Source: Pseudomonas mosselii
GTDB taxonomy: Bacteria; Pseudomonadota; Gammaproteobacteria; Pseudomonadales; Pseudomonadaceae
Reading direction: 5' to 3'
Assembly (NCBI RefSeq): GCF_003205295.1
Contig: NZ_QJRP01000011.1
Location: 1 to 64,000, forward strand
Length of the DNA stretch: 64,000 nucleotides
Shown here: positions 1 to 7,271 of the stretch, piece by piece
Layout: each line of letters begins with the position of its first letter
How positions within the stretch are numbered: position 1 is the first letter of the stretch
Notes under the pieces: model-generated
Databases searched by the model: none
Told to the model about the DNA's origin: nothing
Seen by the model: only the letters and a program-made list of their open reading frames with translations
Made by a program: the position numbers and the translations under genes

Positions 1-215
1 CGAGCGGAGTTCTTGCGGAGGGAGGTGACGGGCATGGATGCCCGTCAAGCGCTGCGCCCCAGGATGGGGCGTTCAGCGCGGTCCTCCCGGGAGCAAGAAC
101 GGAGCGAGGGAACCCCGGAGCGAAGCGCAGGGGCCGGATGAATGGAGCGGAACGGTTTTGCCTACTTTTCCCTAGAGAAAAGTAGGTCGCCGTAAAGGCG
201 AAAAGGTGACTAAAA
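1..215. repeat. Hairpin-rich intergenic repeat at left edge
   Basis: No credible gene lies in the first 315 bases. The stretch folds into successive perfect or near-perfect hairpins: GACGGGCA/TGCCCGTC around 27-46, a nested stem around 48-80 (CGCCCC/GGGGCG inside GCGCTG/CAGCGC), and CCTACTTTTC/GAAAAGTAGG at 161-186 with a 6-nt loop. This looks like a dispersed, structured intergenic repeat, although no second copy is present in the window. The last hairpin could also terminate a gene lying to the left. Family identity is inference. Confidence 0.5.
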
Positions 216-260
216 GTCGACATCGCCTACGAATGTGCATATAAAAACCGAAACAATCAC

Positions 261-308
261 CAGTGAGCCAGTGAGCCAGTGAGCCAGAGAGCCAGAGAGC
301 CAGAGAGC
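261..308. repeat. Six-copy 8-bp tandem repeat
   Basis: Three copies of CAGTGAGC are followed directly by three copies of CAGAGAGC, 48 bp in all, a few bases beyond the stop codon of the TetR gene at 316-903. The two unit types differ by one base and each is homogenised. That suggests slippage or recent block expansion rather than a protein-binding array. Confidence 0.9.
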
Positions 309-315
309 CAGAACC

Positions 316-903
316 CTACCCCAAAGCCCTCTCCACAGCCCCCACCACCAAACTCTCCATCAACCCAACCCCCTCAACCTCACCCAGCCCCTTCCCCCGC
401 AACATCCCAGGCAACTGATTCAACAGCGTAGCCAGCACATGCCCGGTAGCGGCCAGCGCCTGCGCCCCCAACCGCGCCTGCGGCGCAATCAACCGCAATA
501 GCCCGGTCTCATAGCGCTCCCGCAAGCCCATCAGGCGTACCTGCTGCTCTGCGGTCAGGCAGCAAAAATCCCGCTCGGCCAAGCGAAACTGCAACGGCCG
601 CTCCCCATGCAACTGCCAGTGCCCGGCAATCAGGCAGGCCAGCACCGGCCGACCCTGGGCCCGCGCCCGGCGCCCCAGGTCCAGGGTGGCCTGCAACTCT
701 TCGTACAGTTCTTCGATCAGGTCGTACAAGAGGTCCTGCTTGCTGGGGAAATGGTGATACAGCGAGCCCGCAGTCAAGCCCACGTGCGCCGCCAGCTCAC
801 GCATGCTGACCTGACCGAAGCCTTTCTCGGCGAACAGGGCCATGGCCCGGTCACGCCGCTCCTCGAAGTTGGCGCAGCGCAGCGCCGCGTTGACCGGGGG
901 CAT
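316..903 (-). CDS. TetR/AcrR family transcriptional regulator
   Basis: A 195-residue one-component repressor of the TetR family, probably responding to an acyl-CoA or related ligand, given its neighbours. Residues about 15-60 form the N-terminal DNA-binding domain, with the helix-turn-helix at residues 34-55 (MRELAAHVGL...YHHFPSK). The rest is the variable ligand/dimer domain. The start is ATG at 903, only 12 nt after the stop of the 3-hydroxyacyl-CoA dehydrogenase gene. It is therefore probably the last gene of a thiolase-dehydrogenase-tetR operon that it may autoregulate. Family assignment is firm; the ligand is inferred only from context. Confidence 0.9.
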   Translation of the reverse strand: MPPVNAALRCANFEERRDRAMALFAEKGFGQVSMRELAAHVGLTAGSLYHHFPSKQDLLYDLIEELYEELQATLDLGRRARAQGRPVLACLIAGHWQLHGERPLQFRLAERDFCCLTAEQQVRLMGLRERYETGLLRLIAPQARLGAQALAATGHVLATLLNQLPGMLRGKGLGEVEGVGLMESLVVGAVERALG

Positions 904-915
904 GGCGCGGCTCCG

Positions 916-1764
916 TCAGTAGGTGAAGAAGCCGCGACCGCTCTTGCGACCCAGGTAGCCGGCGGCCACCATCTCCTTGAGCAGCGGGGCGGGGCGGTAC
1001 TTGCTGTCGTTGAAACCCTCGAGGAAGGCCTCCATGATCGCCAGCAAGGTGTCCAGGCCCACCAGGTCGGCCAGTGCCAGCGGGCCGATCGGCTGGTTGC
1101 AGCCCAGGCGCATGCCGGTGTCGATGTCCTCGGCGCTGGCCAGGCCTTCCTGGAGCACGAAGATCGCCTCGTTGATCATCGGCACCAGGATCCGGTTGAC
1201 CACGAAGCCCGGGCGGTTGCCGGCGGTGATCGGCGTCTTTCCGAGCTTCTCGGTGACCAGCAGCGCCTGGGCGTAGGTTGCATCGCTGGTCTGCAGGCCA
1301 CGGATGATCTCGACCAGCGCCATCATCGGCACCGGGTTGAAGAAATGCACGCCGATGAAGCGCTGCGGCTGCTCGATGCAGGCCGCCAGCTGGGTGACCG
1401 ACAGCGACGAGGTGTTGGTGGCGATCAGGCACTCGGCGCCGACATTGGCAGCCACCTGCTGCAGGATGCGCTGCTTGAGGGCAAGGTTCTCGGTGGCCGC
1501 CTCGATCACCAGCTGCGCGTCCGCCAGTTGGGCGTAGTCGGTGCTGGTGCGGATCCGTGCCTTGGCCGCGCTGGCCTTGTCGGCGTCGATGGTGCCCTTG
1601 CCGACCTGGCGTTCGAGGTTCTTGCCCAAGGTCGCCACGCCGCGCTCCAGCGCGGCGTCGGAGACGTCCACCAGCAAAACCTGGTAGCCGGCCAGCGCGC
1701 ACACCTGGGCGATGCCGTTACCCATGGTGCCGGCGCCGATCACGGCGATGTGTTCGATGTTCAT
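916..1764 (-). CDS. 3-hydroxybutyryl-CoA dehydrogenase (NAD-dependent)
   Basis: A 282-residue cytosolic enzyme that interconverts 3-hydroxybutyryl-CoA (or short 3-hydroxyacyl-CoA) and the 3-keto form with NAD(P). The N-terminus has the Rossmann glycine motif GAGTMG at residues 10-15. The active-site region TNTSSLSVTQ and the catalytic-His segment GVHFFNPVPMM follow, and the C-terminal domain ends in the family signature KSGRGFFTY. ATG at 1764 is preceded by AAAGGAG, which decides against the in-frame start 63 nt upstream. It is 14 nt downstream of the thiolase gene, forming a two-step beta-oxidation/ketone-body module. Paralogues (PaaH, FadB-like) differ in chain-length preference, which cannot be read here. 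Confidence 0.93.
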   Translation of the reverse strand: MNIEHIAVIGAGTMGNGIAQVCALAGYQVLLVDVSDAALERGVATLGKNLERQVGKGTIDADKASAAKARIRTSTDYAQLADAQLVIEAATENLALKQRILQQVAANVGAECLIATNTSSLSVTQLAACIEQPQRFIGVHFFNPVPMMALVEIIRGLQTSDATYAQALLVTEKLGKTPITAGNRPGFVVNRILVPMINEAIFVLQEGLASAEDIDTGMRLGCNQPIGPLALADLVGLDTLLAIMEAFLEGFNDSKYRPAPLLKEMVAAGYLGRKSGRGFFTY

Positions 1765-1778
1765 GTTGCTGACTCCTT

Positions 1779-2963
1779 TCAGACGCGTTCGAAGACGACG
1801 GCGATGCCTTGGCCGCCGCCGATGCACATGGTGGCCAGGGCGTAGCGGCCCTGGACGCGATGCAGTTCATGGATGGCCTTGGTGGCGATGATCGCGCCGG
1901 TGGCGCCAACCGGGTGGCCGAGGGAAATGCCCGAGCCGTTGGGGTTGACCTTTTCCGGATCGAAGCCCAGGGCGCGGGCCACGGCGCAGGCCTGGGAGGC
2001 GAACGCTTCGTTGGACTCGATCACGTCCAGGTCGGCGACCTTCAAACCGGCTTTTTCCAGCACCTTCTGCGTGGCCGGGATCGGGCCCAGGCCCATCAGC
2101 GCTGGCTCCACCCCGGCGTGGGCGTAGGCGACGATGCGCGCCAGCGGCTTGAGGCCCTGGCGGCGCACGGCATCACCCGTGGCCAGGACCAGGCCGGCGG
2201 CGCCGTCGTTGATGCTGCTAGCGTTGCCGGCGGTGACGGTGCCGTCTTTCTTGAACACCGCCTTCATGGCCGCCAGCTGCTCGGCGCTGGCATCGCCACG
2301 CACGTTCTCGTCCACGGCGAACTGCACGGGGCCTTTGCGGGTCTTGATCTCGATCGGCACGATCTGGCCGTCGAAGCGGCCTTCGGCGATGGCGCGGGCG
2401 GCGCGACGCTGGCTGGTCAGGGCGACCTCGTCCTGCATCTCGCGGCTGATGCCATGGGCCGCCGCGACGTTCTCGGCGGTGATGCCCATGTGGAAGTGCT
2501 CGAACGGGTCCTGGAGGATGCCGACCATGTAGTCGATGCCCTGCAGGTCACCCATGCGCGCGCCCCAGCGGGCCTGCGGCAGCAGGTACGGGCCGCGGCT
2601 CATGGATTCGGCACCGGCGGCCAGGGCGATGTCGCTGTCGCCCAGCAGCAGGCCCTGGGTGGCCGAGACGATGGCCTGCAGGCCCGAACCGCACAGGCGG
2701 TTGACGCTGAAGGCCGGGGTTTGCTTGGGGATGCCGGCGTTCATCGCCGCGACCCGGCCCAGGTAGGCGTCGCGCGGTTCGGTGGGGATCACGTTGCCCA
2801 TCACCACATGGCCGATCTGCTCGGCGGCGACGCCCGAACGCTCGATGGCGGCGCGGGTCACCTGGGTGGCGAGGTCGGCCAGGGGCAGGTCCTTGAGCGA
2901 ACCGCCGAAGCTGCCGATGGCCGAACGTACCGCGCTGACGACGAAGATTTCTGTGCTGCTCAT
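1779..2963 (-). CDS. bktB: Acetyl-CoA C-acyltransferase (beta-ketothiolase)
   Basis: A 394-residue thiolase that cleaves or forms 3-ketoacyl-CoA, for example acetoacetyl-CoA from two acetyl-CoA. The nucleophilic Cys lies in VNRLCGSGLQAI (about residue 91). The C-terminal catalytic His and Cys are in GISLGHPVGATGA and CIGGGQG. Length is exactly that of the biosynthetic-type thiolases. The start at 2963 gives the conserved N-terminus MSSTEIFVVSAVRSAIG; an upstream extension would be unconserved. It heads the operon with the dehydrogenase and TetR genes and faces a divergent AraC regulator. The same four-gene arrangement is known in P. putida, where the thiolase is called BktB; that symbol is recalled, not computed. 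Confidence 0.93.
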   Translation of the reverse strand: MSSTEIFVVSAVRSAIGSFGGSLKDLPLADLATQVTRAAIERSGVAAEQIGHVVMGNVIPTEPRDAYLGRVAAMNAGIPKQTPAFSVNRLCGSGLQAIVSATQGLLLGDSDIALAAGAESMSRGPYLLPQARWGARMGDLQGIDYMVGILQDPFEHFHMGITAENVAAAHGISREMQDEVALTSQRRAARAIAEGRFDGQIVPIEIKTRKGPVQFAVDENVRGDASAEQLAAMKAVFKKDGTVTAGNASSINDGAAGLVLATGDAVRRQGLKPLARIVAYAHAGVEPALMGLGPIPATQKVLEKAGLKVADLDVIESNEAFASQACAVARALGFDPEKVNPNGSGISLGHPVGATGAIIATKAIHELHRVQGRYALATMCIGGGQGIAVVFERV

Positions 2964-3094
2964 GGGGGGCTCCGTTTGCGAAGGCGTGGCGGGGCGGGGG
3001 TGGCTCTGCGAGAATGGCGGCCGCACCCTCCCGGGGTGGATCGAGTCTAGGCAAAGGCCCTCAGGCGGCCTATGCCGGATCTGTTCAGTCAACC

Positions 3095-3109
3095 TGGCAT
3101 TTTTTGCCA
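3095..3109. promoter_or_regulatory. Inverted repeat in thiolase/AraC divergent region
   Basis: TGGCA-N5-TGCCA with a T-tract centre sits in the 172-nt gap between the divergent thiolase gene and the AraC-type regulator, 26 nt before the regulator start. It is a plausible operator or autoregulatory site. Nothing in the sequence proves binding. Confidence 0.3.
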
Positions 3110-3135
3110 CTCAGCATAGACAGCGGACTTCTGCC

Positions 3136-4149
3136 ATGCGCGATAGCGATACGGTCGCGGTGTATTTCCTCAATGCCATGGTCCACGCCCTGGGTGAGCG
3201 ACCACAGGCGCGCGACGCCCATCTGCGGGCGGTGGGCATCGATCCGCAGGTGCTGGCCGAGCCCCAGGCGCGGGTGCCGGCCAAGGCCTTCGCCCAGCTG
3301 TGGCTGGCGCTGATCGACGAGCTGCACGACGAGTTCTTTCGCCTCGACAGCCACGGCATGCCCCTGGGCAGCTTCGCCCTGATCTGCCGCGGCCTCATTC
3401 AGGAGCCCACCCTGGGCAAGGCGCTGCGCCAGTGCCTGGGCAGTTTCGCCCTGTTCTTGCGCGACCTGAACGGCAGCGTCACGGTGCGCGGCGCGCGCAC
3501 GGTGATCAGCGTGCAGTCGAACATCGCCGACCCGCTGACACGGGTCTACGCCGAGGAAACCTACCTGGTCCTGGTGATCGGCCTGCTGTGCTGGCTGGCC
3601 GGTCGGCGCATCGCCATCGACCGCACCGAGCTGGCCCTGGCGCGCCCGGCGCAGGAGGATGACGCGCTGCTCTGGGGGCCGGACCTGCGCCTGGGCAGCG
3701 GACGCACCGAGGTGGAGTTCGACAGCGCCTGGCTGCGCCTGCCGGTGGTGCAGGACCTGGCGGCACTGAAGGGCTTCCTGCGCAGCGCGCCGCAAGGGCT
3801 GGTGATCCGCTTTCGCAACCAGAACGGCCTGGTGGCCGAGGTCTATCGCCACCTGCGCGCCCGCCATTACGGGCAGTGGCCGACGCTCAACGCCATGGCT
3901 GAACGGCAGCGGCTCAGCGCCAGCAGCTTTCGCCGCCAGCTGGAGCGGGAAGGGCGCTCGTACCAGCAGATCAAGGACGAGGTGCGCCGGGCGATGGCCT
4001 TCGAACTGCTGCGCGAAGGCCACCTGAGCATCGCCGAGATCGCCGAGCACACCGGGTTCCAGGAACCCAGCGCGTTTCATCGGGCGTTCAAGAAGTGGAC
4101 CGGACAGAGCCCGGGCAGCTATCGGGCCAAGCGCGCCTCTTCGGCATGA
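3136..4149 (+). CDS. AraC family regulator with arabinose-binding-like N-domain
   Basis: A 337-residue transcriptional activator. The N-terminal two thirds resemble the Arabinose_bd domain found in OruR/MmsR-type regulators. The C-terminal HTH_18 domain (about residues 235-332) shows both helix-turn-helix units, including LSIAEIAEHTGFQEPSAFHRAFKKWTG. I start it at ATG 3136, which gives the typical short MRDSDTVAVYFLNAMV leader; the open frame extends upstream but without conserved sequence. It is divergent from the thiolase-dehydrogenase-tetR operon and is therefore its likely activator. That operon may thus be controlled by both an AraC and a TetR protein. It is convergent with the permease gene (24-nt gap). 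Confidence 0.88.
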   Translation: MRDSDTVAVYFLNAMVHALGERPQARDAHLRAVGIDPQVLAEPQARVPAKAFAQLWLALIDELHDEFFRLDSHGMPLGSFALICRGLIQEPTLGKALRQCLGSFALFLRDLNGSVTVRGARTVISVQSNIADPLTRVYAEETYLVLVIGLLCWLAGRRIAIDRTELALARPAQEDDALLWGPDLRLGSGRTEVEFDSAWLRLPVVQDLAALKGFLRSAPQGLVIRFRNQNGLVAEVYRHLRARHYGQWPTLNAMAERQRLSASSFRRQLEREGRSYQQIKDEVRRAMAFELLREGHLSIAEIAEHTGFQEPSAFHRAFKKWTGQSPGSYRAKRASSA

Positions 4150-4173
4150 TGGGGCGTGCTTGGTCTGCTATCG

Positions 4174-5565
4174 CTAAAGCGGTTCAGGCCTGAACAACGG
4201 TTTCTTCATCACGCCCTTGATCCAGACCAGCGCGATCAGCGATACCACCGCCAGCACGATCCCTGCCGTACCGAAGACCTTCAGGCTCATCTCAGGGCTG
4301 GGCGAGGCATGCCAGATCGCATACAGCATCCCGCCGATGCCGAACAGCTGCGGCAGCGGGTAGAGCGGGGTGCGGAATGGCCTCGCCAGATGCGGGTAGC
4401 GCAGCCGCAGGGCGATCACGTCAAGGTGCACGATGATGTACGCCAGCAGCCAGGCCAGCGCGGCGGCCAGCAGCAACAGGTTGATCGCCGCGGCGTCCTG
4501 GCCCATCAGCAGGATCGGCACGCCGGTGATCGCCGCCACGAACAGCACGGCGACCCAGGGCGTGCGCGCACGCGGGCTGAGCTTTTTGAACTGGGGGAAC
4601 GCCTGGCCATTGCAGGCCATGCCGTAGAGCATGCGCGGAATGGCCGCCAGCGAGGTGTTGAGGGTGCTGCAGGTGGCGGTCACCGCGGCGATCACCAGAA
4701 ACACCTCGCCGGTCTTGCCGAACACCGTGGTGGCGAACAGGTAATGGGGCAGGGCATCGCTGCTCAGGGCTTCGCGGGGCACCAGGAACAGCGCGCCCAA
4801 CCCGTACAGGCCGATGGTGGCGAAGATCACGGTCAGGCCGATGATCATCGAGCGTGGGATGTTGCGCTCGGGCTTGTGGGTTTCCTCCACCAACGAGCAG
4901 ACGAACTCGGCGCCGACGAAGCCCCACACGGCCATGGCGGTCAGGGCCAGCACCCCGGCGCCCATGGGGTTCCAGTCGCCCTGCAGCAGGGTGGTGGTGA
5001 CACCCTCGGCATGCCCTTCGCTGATCGCGGCCACGCCAAGAATCAGCAGCACGATCACCATGACCACGGCCATGGCGCTCTGCAGTTTGGCGAAGATGTC
5101 GATGCCCATCAGGTTGAGGCCGGTGAACAGGGCGAGCACGCCAAAGGCCACCGAGTATTGCGGGAACACCCCGGGGTAGACCTTGCCGACGATCAGGTCG
5201 AGCAACAGCAGCTCGGCCGACAGGGCGAACATGGCCACCACCACGTAGCCGGAGAAGGTCGCCAGGATCGCCGGGAAGTGGCCCAGCGCCACTTCGGTGT
5301 AGCTCGACAGGCTGCCGGCGCGCGGCACCAGCAGGGATAGTTCGGAGAAGGAAAAGGCGTAGCTCAGGGCCAGCAGGTAGGCCAGCCCCAGCGGCACGAT
5401 GAAGCCCAGGCCGGCGGCGCCGACCCCCTGCAGCATCATCACCATCACCCCTTGCGACACCACCAGGCCCACGGCCACCGCCAGCAGCGACCCCAGCCCC
5501 AGGACCCGGCGAAAGCCGGCTTGATCGTGCTGCACGCTGGCAGGCACGGACGCACTTGCACTCAT
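4174..5565 (-). CDS. APC superfamily amino acid permease
   Basis: A 463-residue inner-membrane transporter with about 12 hydrophobic helices spread over its whole length. The N-terminal segment after residue 20 (LGLGSLLAVAVGLVVSQGVM) is the characteristic first helix of APC permeases. It probably carries an amino acid or polyamine into the cell by proton symport or exchange. Substrate cannot be told from sequence alone. ATG at 5565 follows a weak GGGGA element. It appears monocistronic, converging on the AraC gene at its 3' end, with a REP-containing gap in front. Confidence 0.85.
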   Translation of the reverse strand: MSASASVPASVQHDQAGFRRVLGLGSLLAVAVGLVVSQGVMVMMLQGVGAAGLGFIVPLGLAYLLALSYAFSFSELSLLVPRAGSLSSYTEVALGHFPAILATFSGYVVVAMFALSAELLLLDLIVGKVYPGVFPQYSVAFGVLALFTGLNLMGIDIFAKLQSAMAVVMVIVLLILGVAAISEGHAEGVTTTLLQGDWNPMGAGVLALTAMAVWGFVGAEFVCSLVEETHKPERNIPRSMIIGLTVIFATIGLYGLGALFLVPREALSSDALPHYLFATTVFGKTGEVFLVIAAVTATCSTLNTSLAAIPRMLYGMACNGQAFPQFKKLSPRARTPWVAVLFVAAITGVPILLMGQDAAAINLLLLAAALAWLLAYIIVHLDVIALRLRYPHLARPFRTPLYPLPQLFGIGGMLYAIWHASPSPEMSLKVFGTAGIVLAVVSLIALVWIKGVMKKPLFRPEPL

Positions 5566-5730
5566 GACAGTTCCCCGCTCTTTGTTGTTGTAGTTGCGCC
5601 AGATACTGGGACAGGGTGCGGGGCGGGGAAATTAGTAAATATGTGGTTGCTGGGCAGGAAAAAGCTATACGAGTCAACGCCGACCTGTAGGAGCAACTGT
5701 CTTGCTCAACTGCTAAAGCTAGCGCGATCC

Positions 5731-5904
5731 CTGTGGGAGCGGCCTTGCGTCGCGAAAGGGCTGCGCAGCAGCCCCAGCAATTTCGATGATGGCTCGGAAT
5801 CTGGGGCCGCTACGCGCCCCTTCCGCGACGCAAGGCCGCTCCCACAGGGGAGATAGTTCCCTGCGCGACAGCGTAGCCCGAAGGGCTGGGTGATCTCCTA
5901 CAGG
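5731..5904. repeat. Composite REP/BIME element, copy 1
   Basis: A 119-bp core (5731-5849) has GTGGGAGCGGCCTTGCGTCG arms and CTGCGCAGCAG inner stems around a short spacer. A 55-bp extension to 5904 follows, ending in CCTACAGG. The core matches the copy at 36643-36761 with only three differences that I can count. The element occupies most of the 356-nt gap between the permease gene and oprB, and would form a long stem in transcripts from either side. I see no gene in this gap. Confidence 0.88.
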
Positions 5905-5921
5905 TCACGCCAGGCTTGGCT

Positions 5922-7181
5922 TCAGAACGTCGCCTTGACCTGCAACCCGAACACCAGCGCGTTGTCGATGTCCTTCCCGGAAAACGCACCCGGCTCGACG
6001 ATGTACTGCACATCCGGCCGCAGGTTCAGCCACGCGGTGGCCTGGTAGCCATAGCTCAACTCGACCAGTTGCTCGGCGCTGTCGAGGTTCGGGAAGGGTT
6101 GCCCGGCATCGACGGCCGCCTCTTCCAGTACATCGCGGCTACGCGGGTTCGGTACCGCGCGGCCATACCCCAGCGCGACGGTGTCCCGTGGCCGGTCTGC
6201 GAACGGCTTGTACAACACCACCCCAGCGCCATACCACCTGGTGAACGGCGAGGCGGCCTTGCTCGATGCCGAGTACTGGCCAAAGGCATGCAGGCTGCGC
6301 CCAACCAACGCGGGGTCGTTCCATACAGCCTGGTCGACCAGCAGGTAATGTCCGCCACGACCGGCGACGTCCTCGTTGCTGCCAATGCGCTTCACGTTCG
6401 AGCTGTCGTAGTAGTAACCGAGCTTGTATTCGCCCGGCAGCTCGCCGCGCAGCTTGTACACCAGCTCCACCGGGACCACGGTGCCGGTGGTGTGCTTGGG
6501 GCCCAGGTGCCAGGCGCGGCTGGCATTGCCGTTGCTCTCGGGGTCGACATTGAACGCCGCCACCCGCAGTTGCCAGTCGGGCGCGAGGTCATACTTCACT
6601 CGTACGCCGAGGTGGGCGTTGGGGTAGTTGGTCCAGCCACTACCGCCGGACATGTTCAGCGGGTGGCCACAGAATCCGGCGTTCATGAAATTGCACAGGA
6701 TGCCGCTGTCCAGGCCGCCGAGGTCGTTGCCCATGGCCATGTAGCCGAGCTTGAGGTTCAGCGCGGGCGACAGGTTGCGCTCGTAGCTGAGCTCGGTCAG
6801 GCGGGTGTAGAGGCCGCCGTAGTTTTCCTGGATCGGCAGGCGGTTGCCTACCAGGTCTTCTGAAGCGCTGTTGCCACGGCGGTCGTTGATGGTCAGCTGG
6901 ACCTTGCCGCCGTTGTCCAGGCCGTACAGCTTCGACAGGTCGAACTGCACGCCCAGCTTGAGGTTCTGCGAGTAGCGGGCGGAGCGATGCAGGCCGCCAT
7001 GGGCGTTGTAGGCGGTCTCGCCGCTGTAGTCGCCGGTGAAGGTGATGCCGTCTGCCGCGAGCTGGTGGCGCAGGCCGCCCCAGTCGCCGGTCAGGGTGTT
7101 GCGGGTGAGCAGGTCGCCGTCGGCGAGGGCGGTGGTGCTGGCCAGGGCCAGCAGCAGTGTGGAGGGGAGGCGGGAGCGCAT
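5922..7181 (-). CDS. oprB: OprB family carbohydrate-selective porin
   Basis: A 419-residue outer-membrane beta-barrel that lets glucose and related sugars into the periplasm. A Sec signal peptide (MRSRLPSTLLLALASTTALA) precedes mature DGDLLTRNTLTGDWGGLR, the usual OprB N-terminal block. The protein ends in a terminal Phe (KATF), as Bam-dependent barrels do. ATG 7181 is chosen because CCAGGAA sits about 8 nt upstream and the signal peptide begins there; an ATG 33 nt upstream would add an unlikely leader. It lies just downstream of gcd on the same strand, separated by a perfect REP palindrome, so the porin feeds the periplasmic glucose oxidation step. Confidence 0.92.
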   Translation of the reverse strand: MRSRLPSTLLLALASTTALADGDLLTRNTLTGDWGGLRHQLAADGITFTGDYSGETAYNAHGGLHRSARYSQNLKLGVQFDLSKLYGLDNGGKVQLTINDRRGNSASEDLVGNRLPIQENYGGLYTRLTELSYERNLSPALNLKLGYMAMGNDLGGLDSGILCNFMNAGFCGHPLNMSGGSGWTNYPNAHLGVRVKYDLAPDWQLRVAAFNVDPESNGNASRAWHLGPKHTTGTVVPVELVYKLRGELPGEYKLGYYYDSSNVKRIGSNEDVAGRGGHYLLVDQAVWNDPALVGRSLHAFGQYSASSKAASPFTRWYGAGVVLYKPFADRPRDTVALGYGRAVPNPRSRDVLEEAAVDAGQPFPNLDSAEQLVELSYGYQATAWLNLRPDVQYIVEPGAFSGKDIDNALVFGLQVKATF

Positions 7182-7211
7182 TGCGATATTCCTGGAAGCT
7201 AGGGTGGAAGC

Positions 7212-7261
7212 CATCGCGGGGCAAGTCGCATCGGTGCGCCGATGCGACTTGCCCCGCGATG
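7212..7261. repeat. Perfect REP palindrome between gcd and oprB
   Basis: Two 23-bp perfectly complementary arms (CATCGCGGGGCAAGTCGC...) flank TGCG. The element lies between the gcd stop codon and the oprB start codon. In a gcd-oprB transcript it would fold into a very stable hairpin that could stabilise gcd mRNA or cut read-through into oprB. Confidence 0.9.
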
Positions 7262-7271
7262 AAGTCGGCGT

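Noticed and set aside
261..308. Possible CRISPR or direct-repeat array
   Set aside because: Units are 8 bp with no spacers.
607..3050. Long + strand frames opposite the thiolase operon
   Set aside because: Histidine/glutamine/glycine-rich shadows of the real minus-strand genes.
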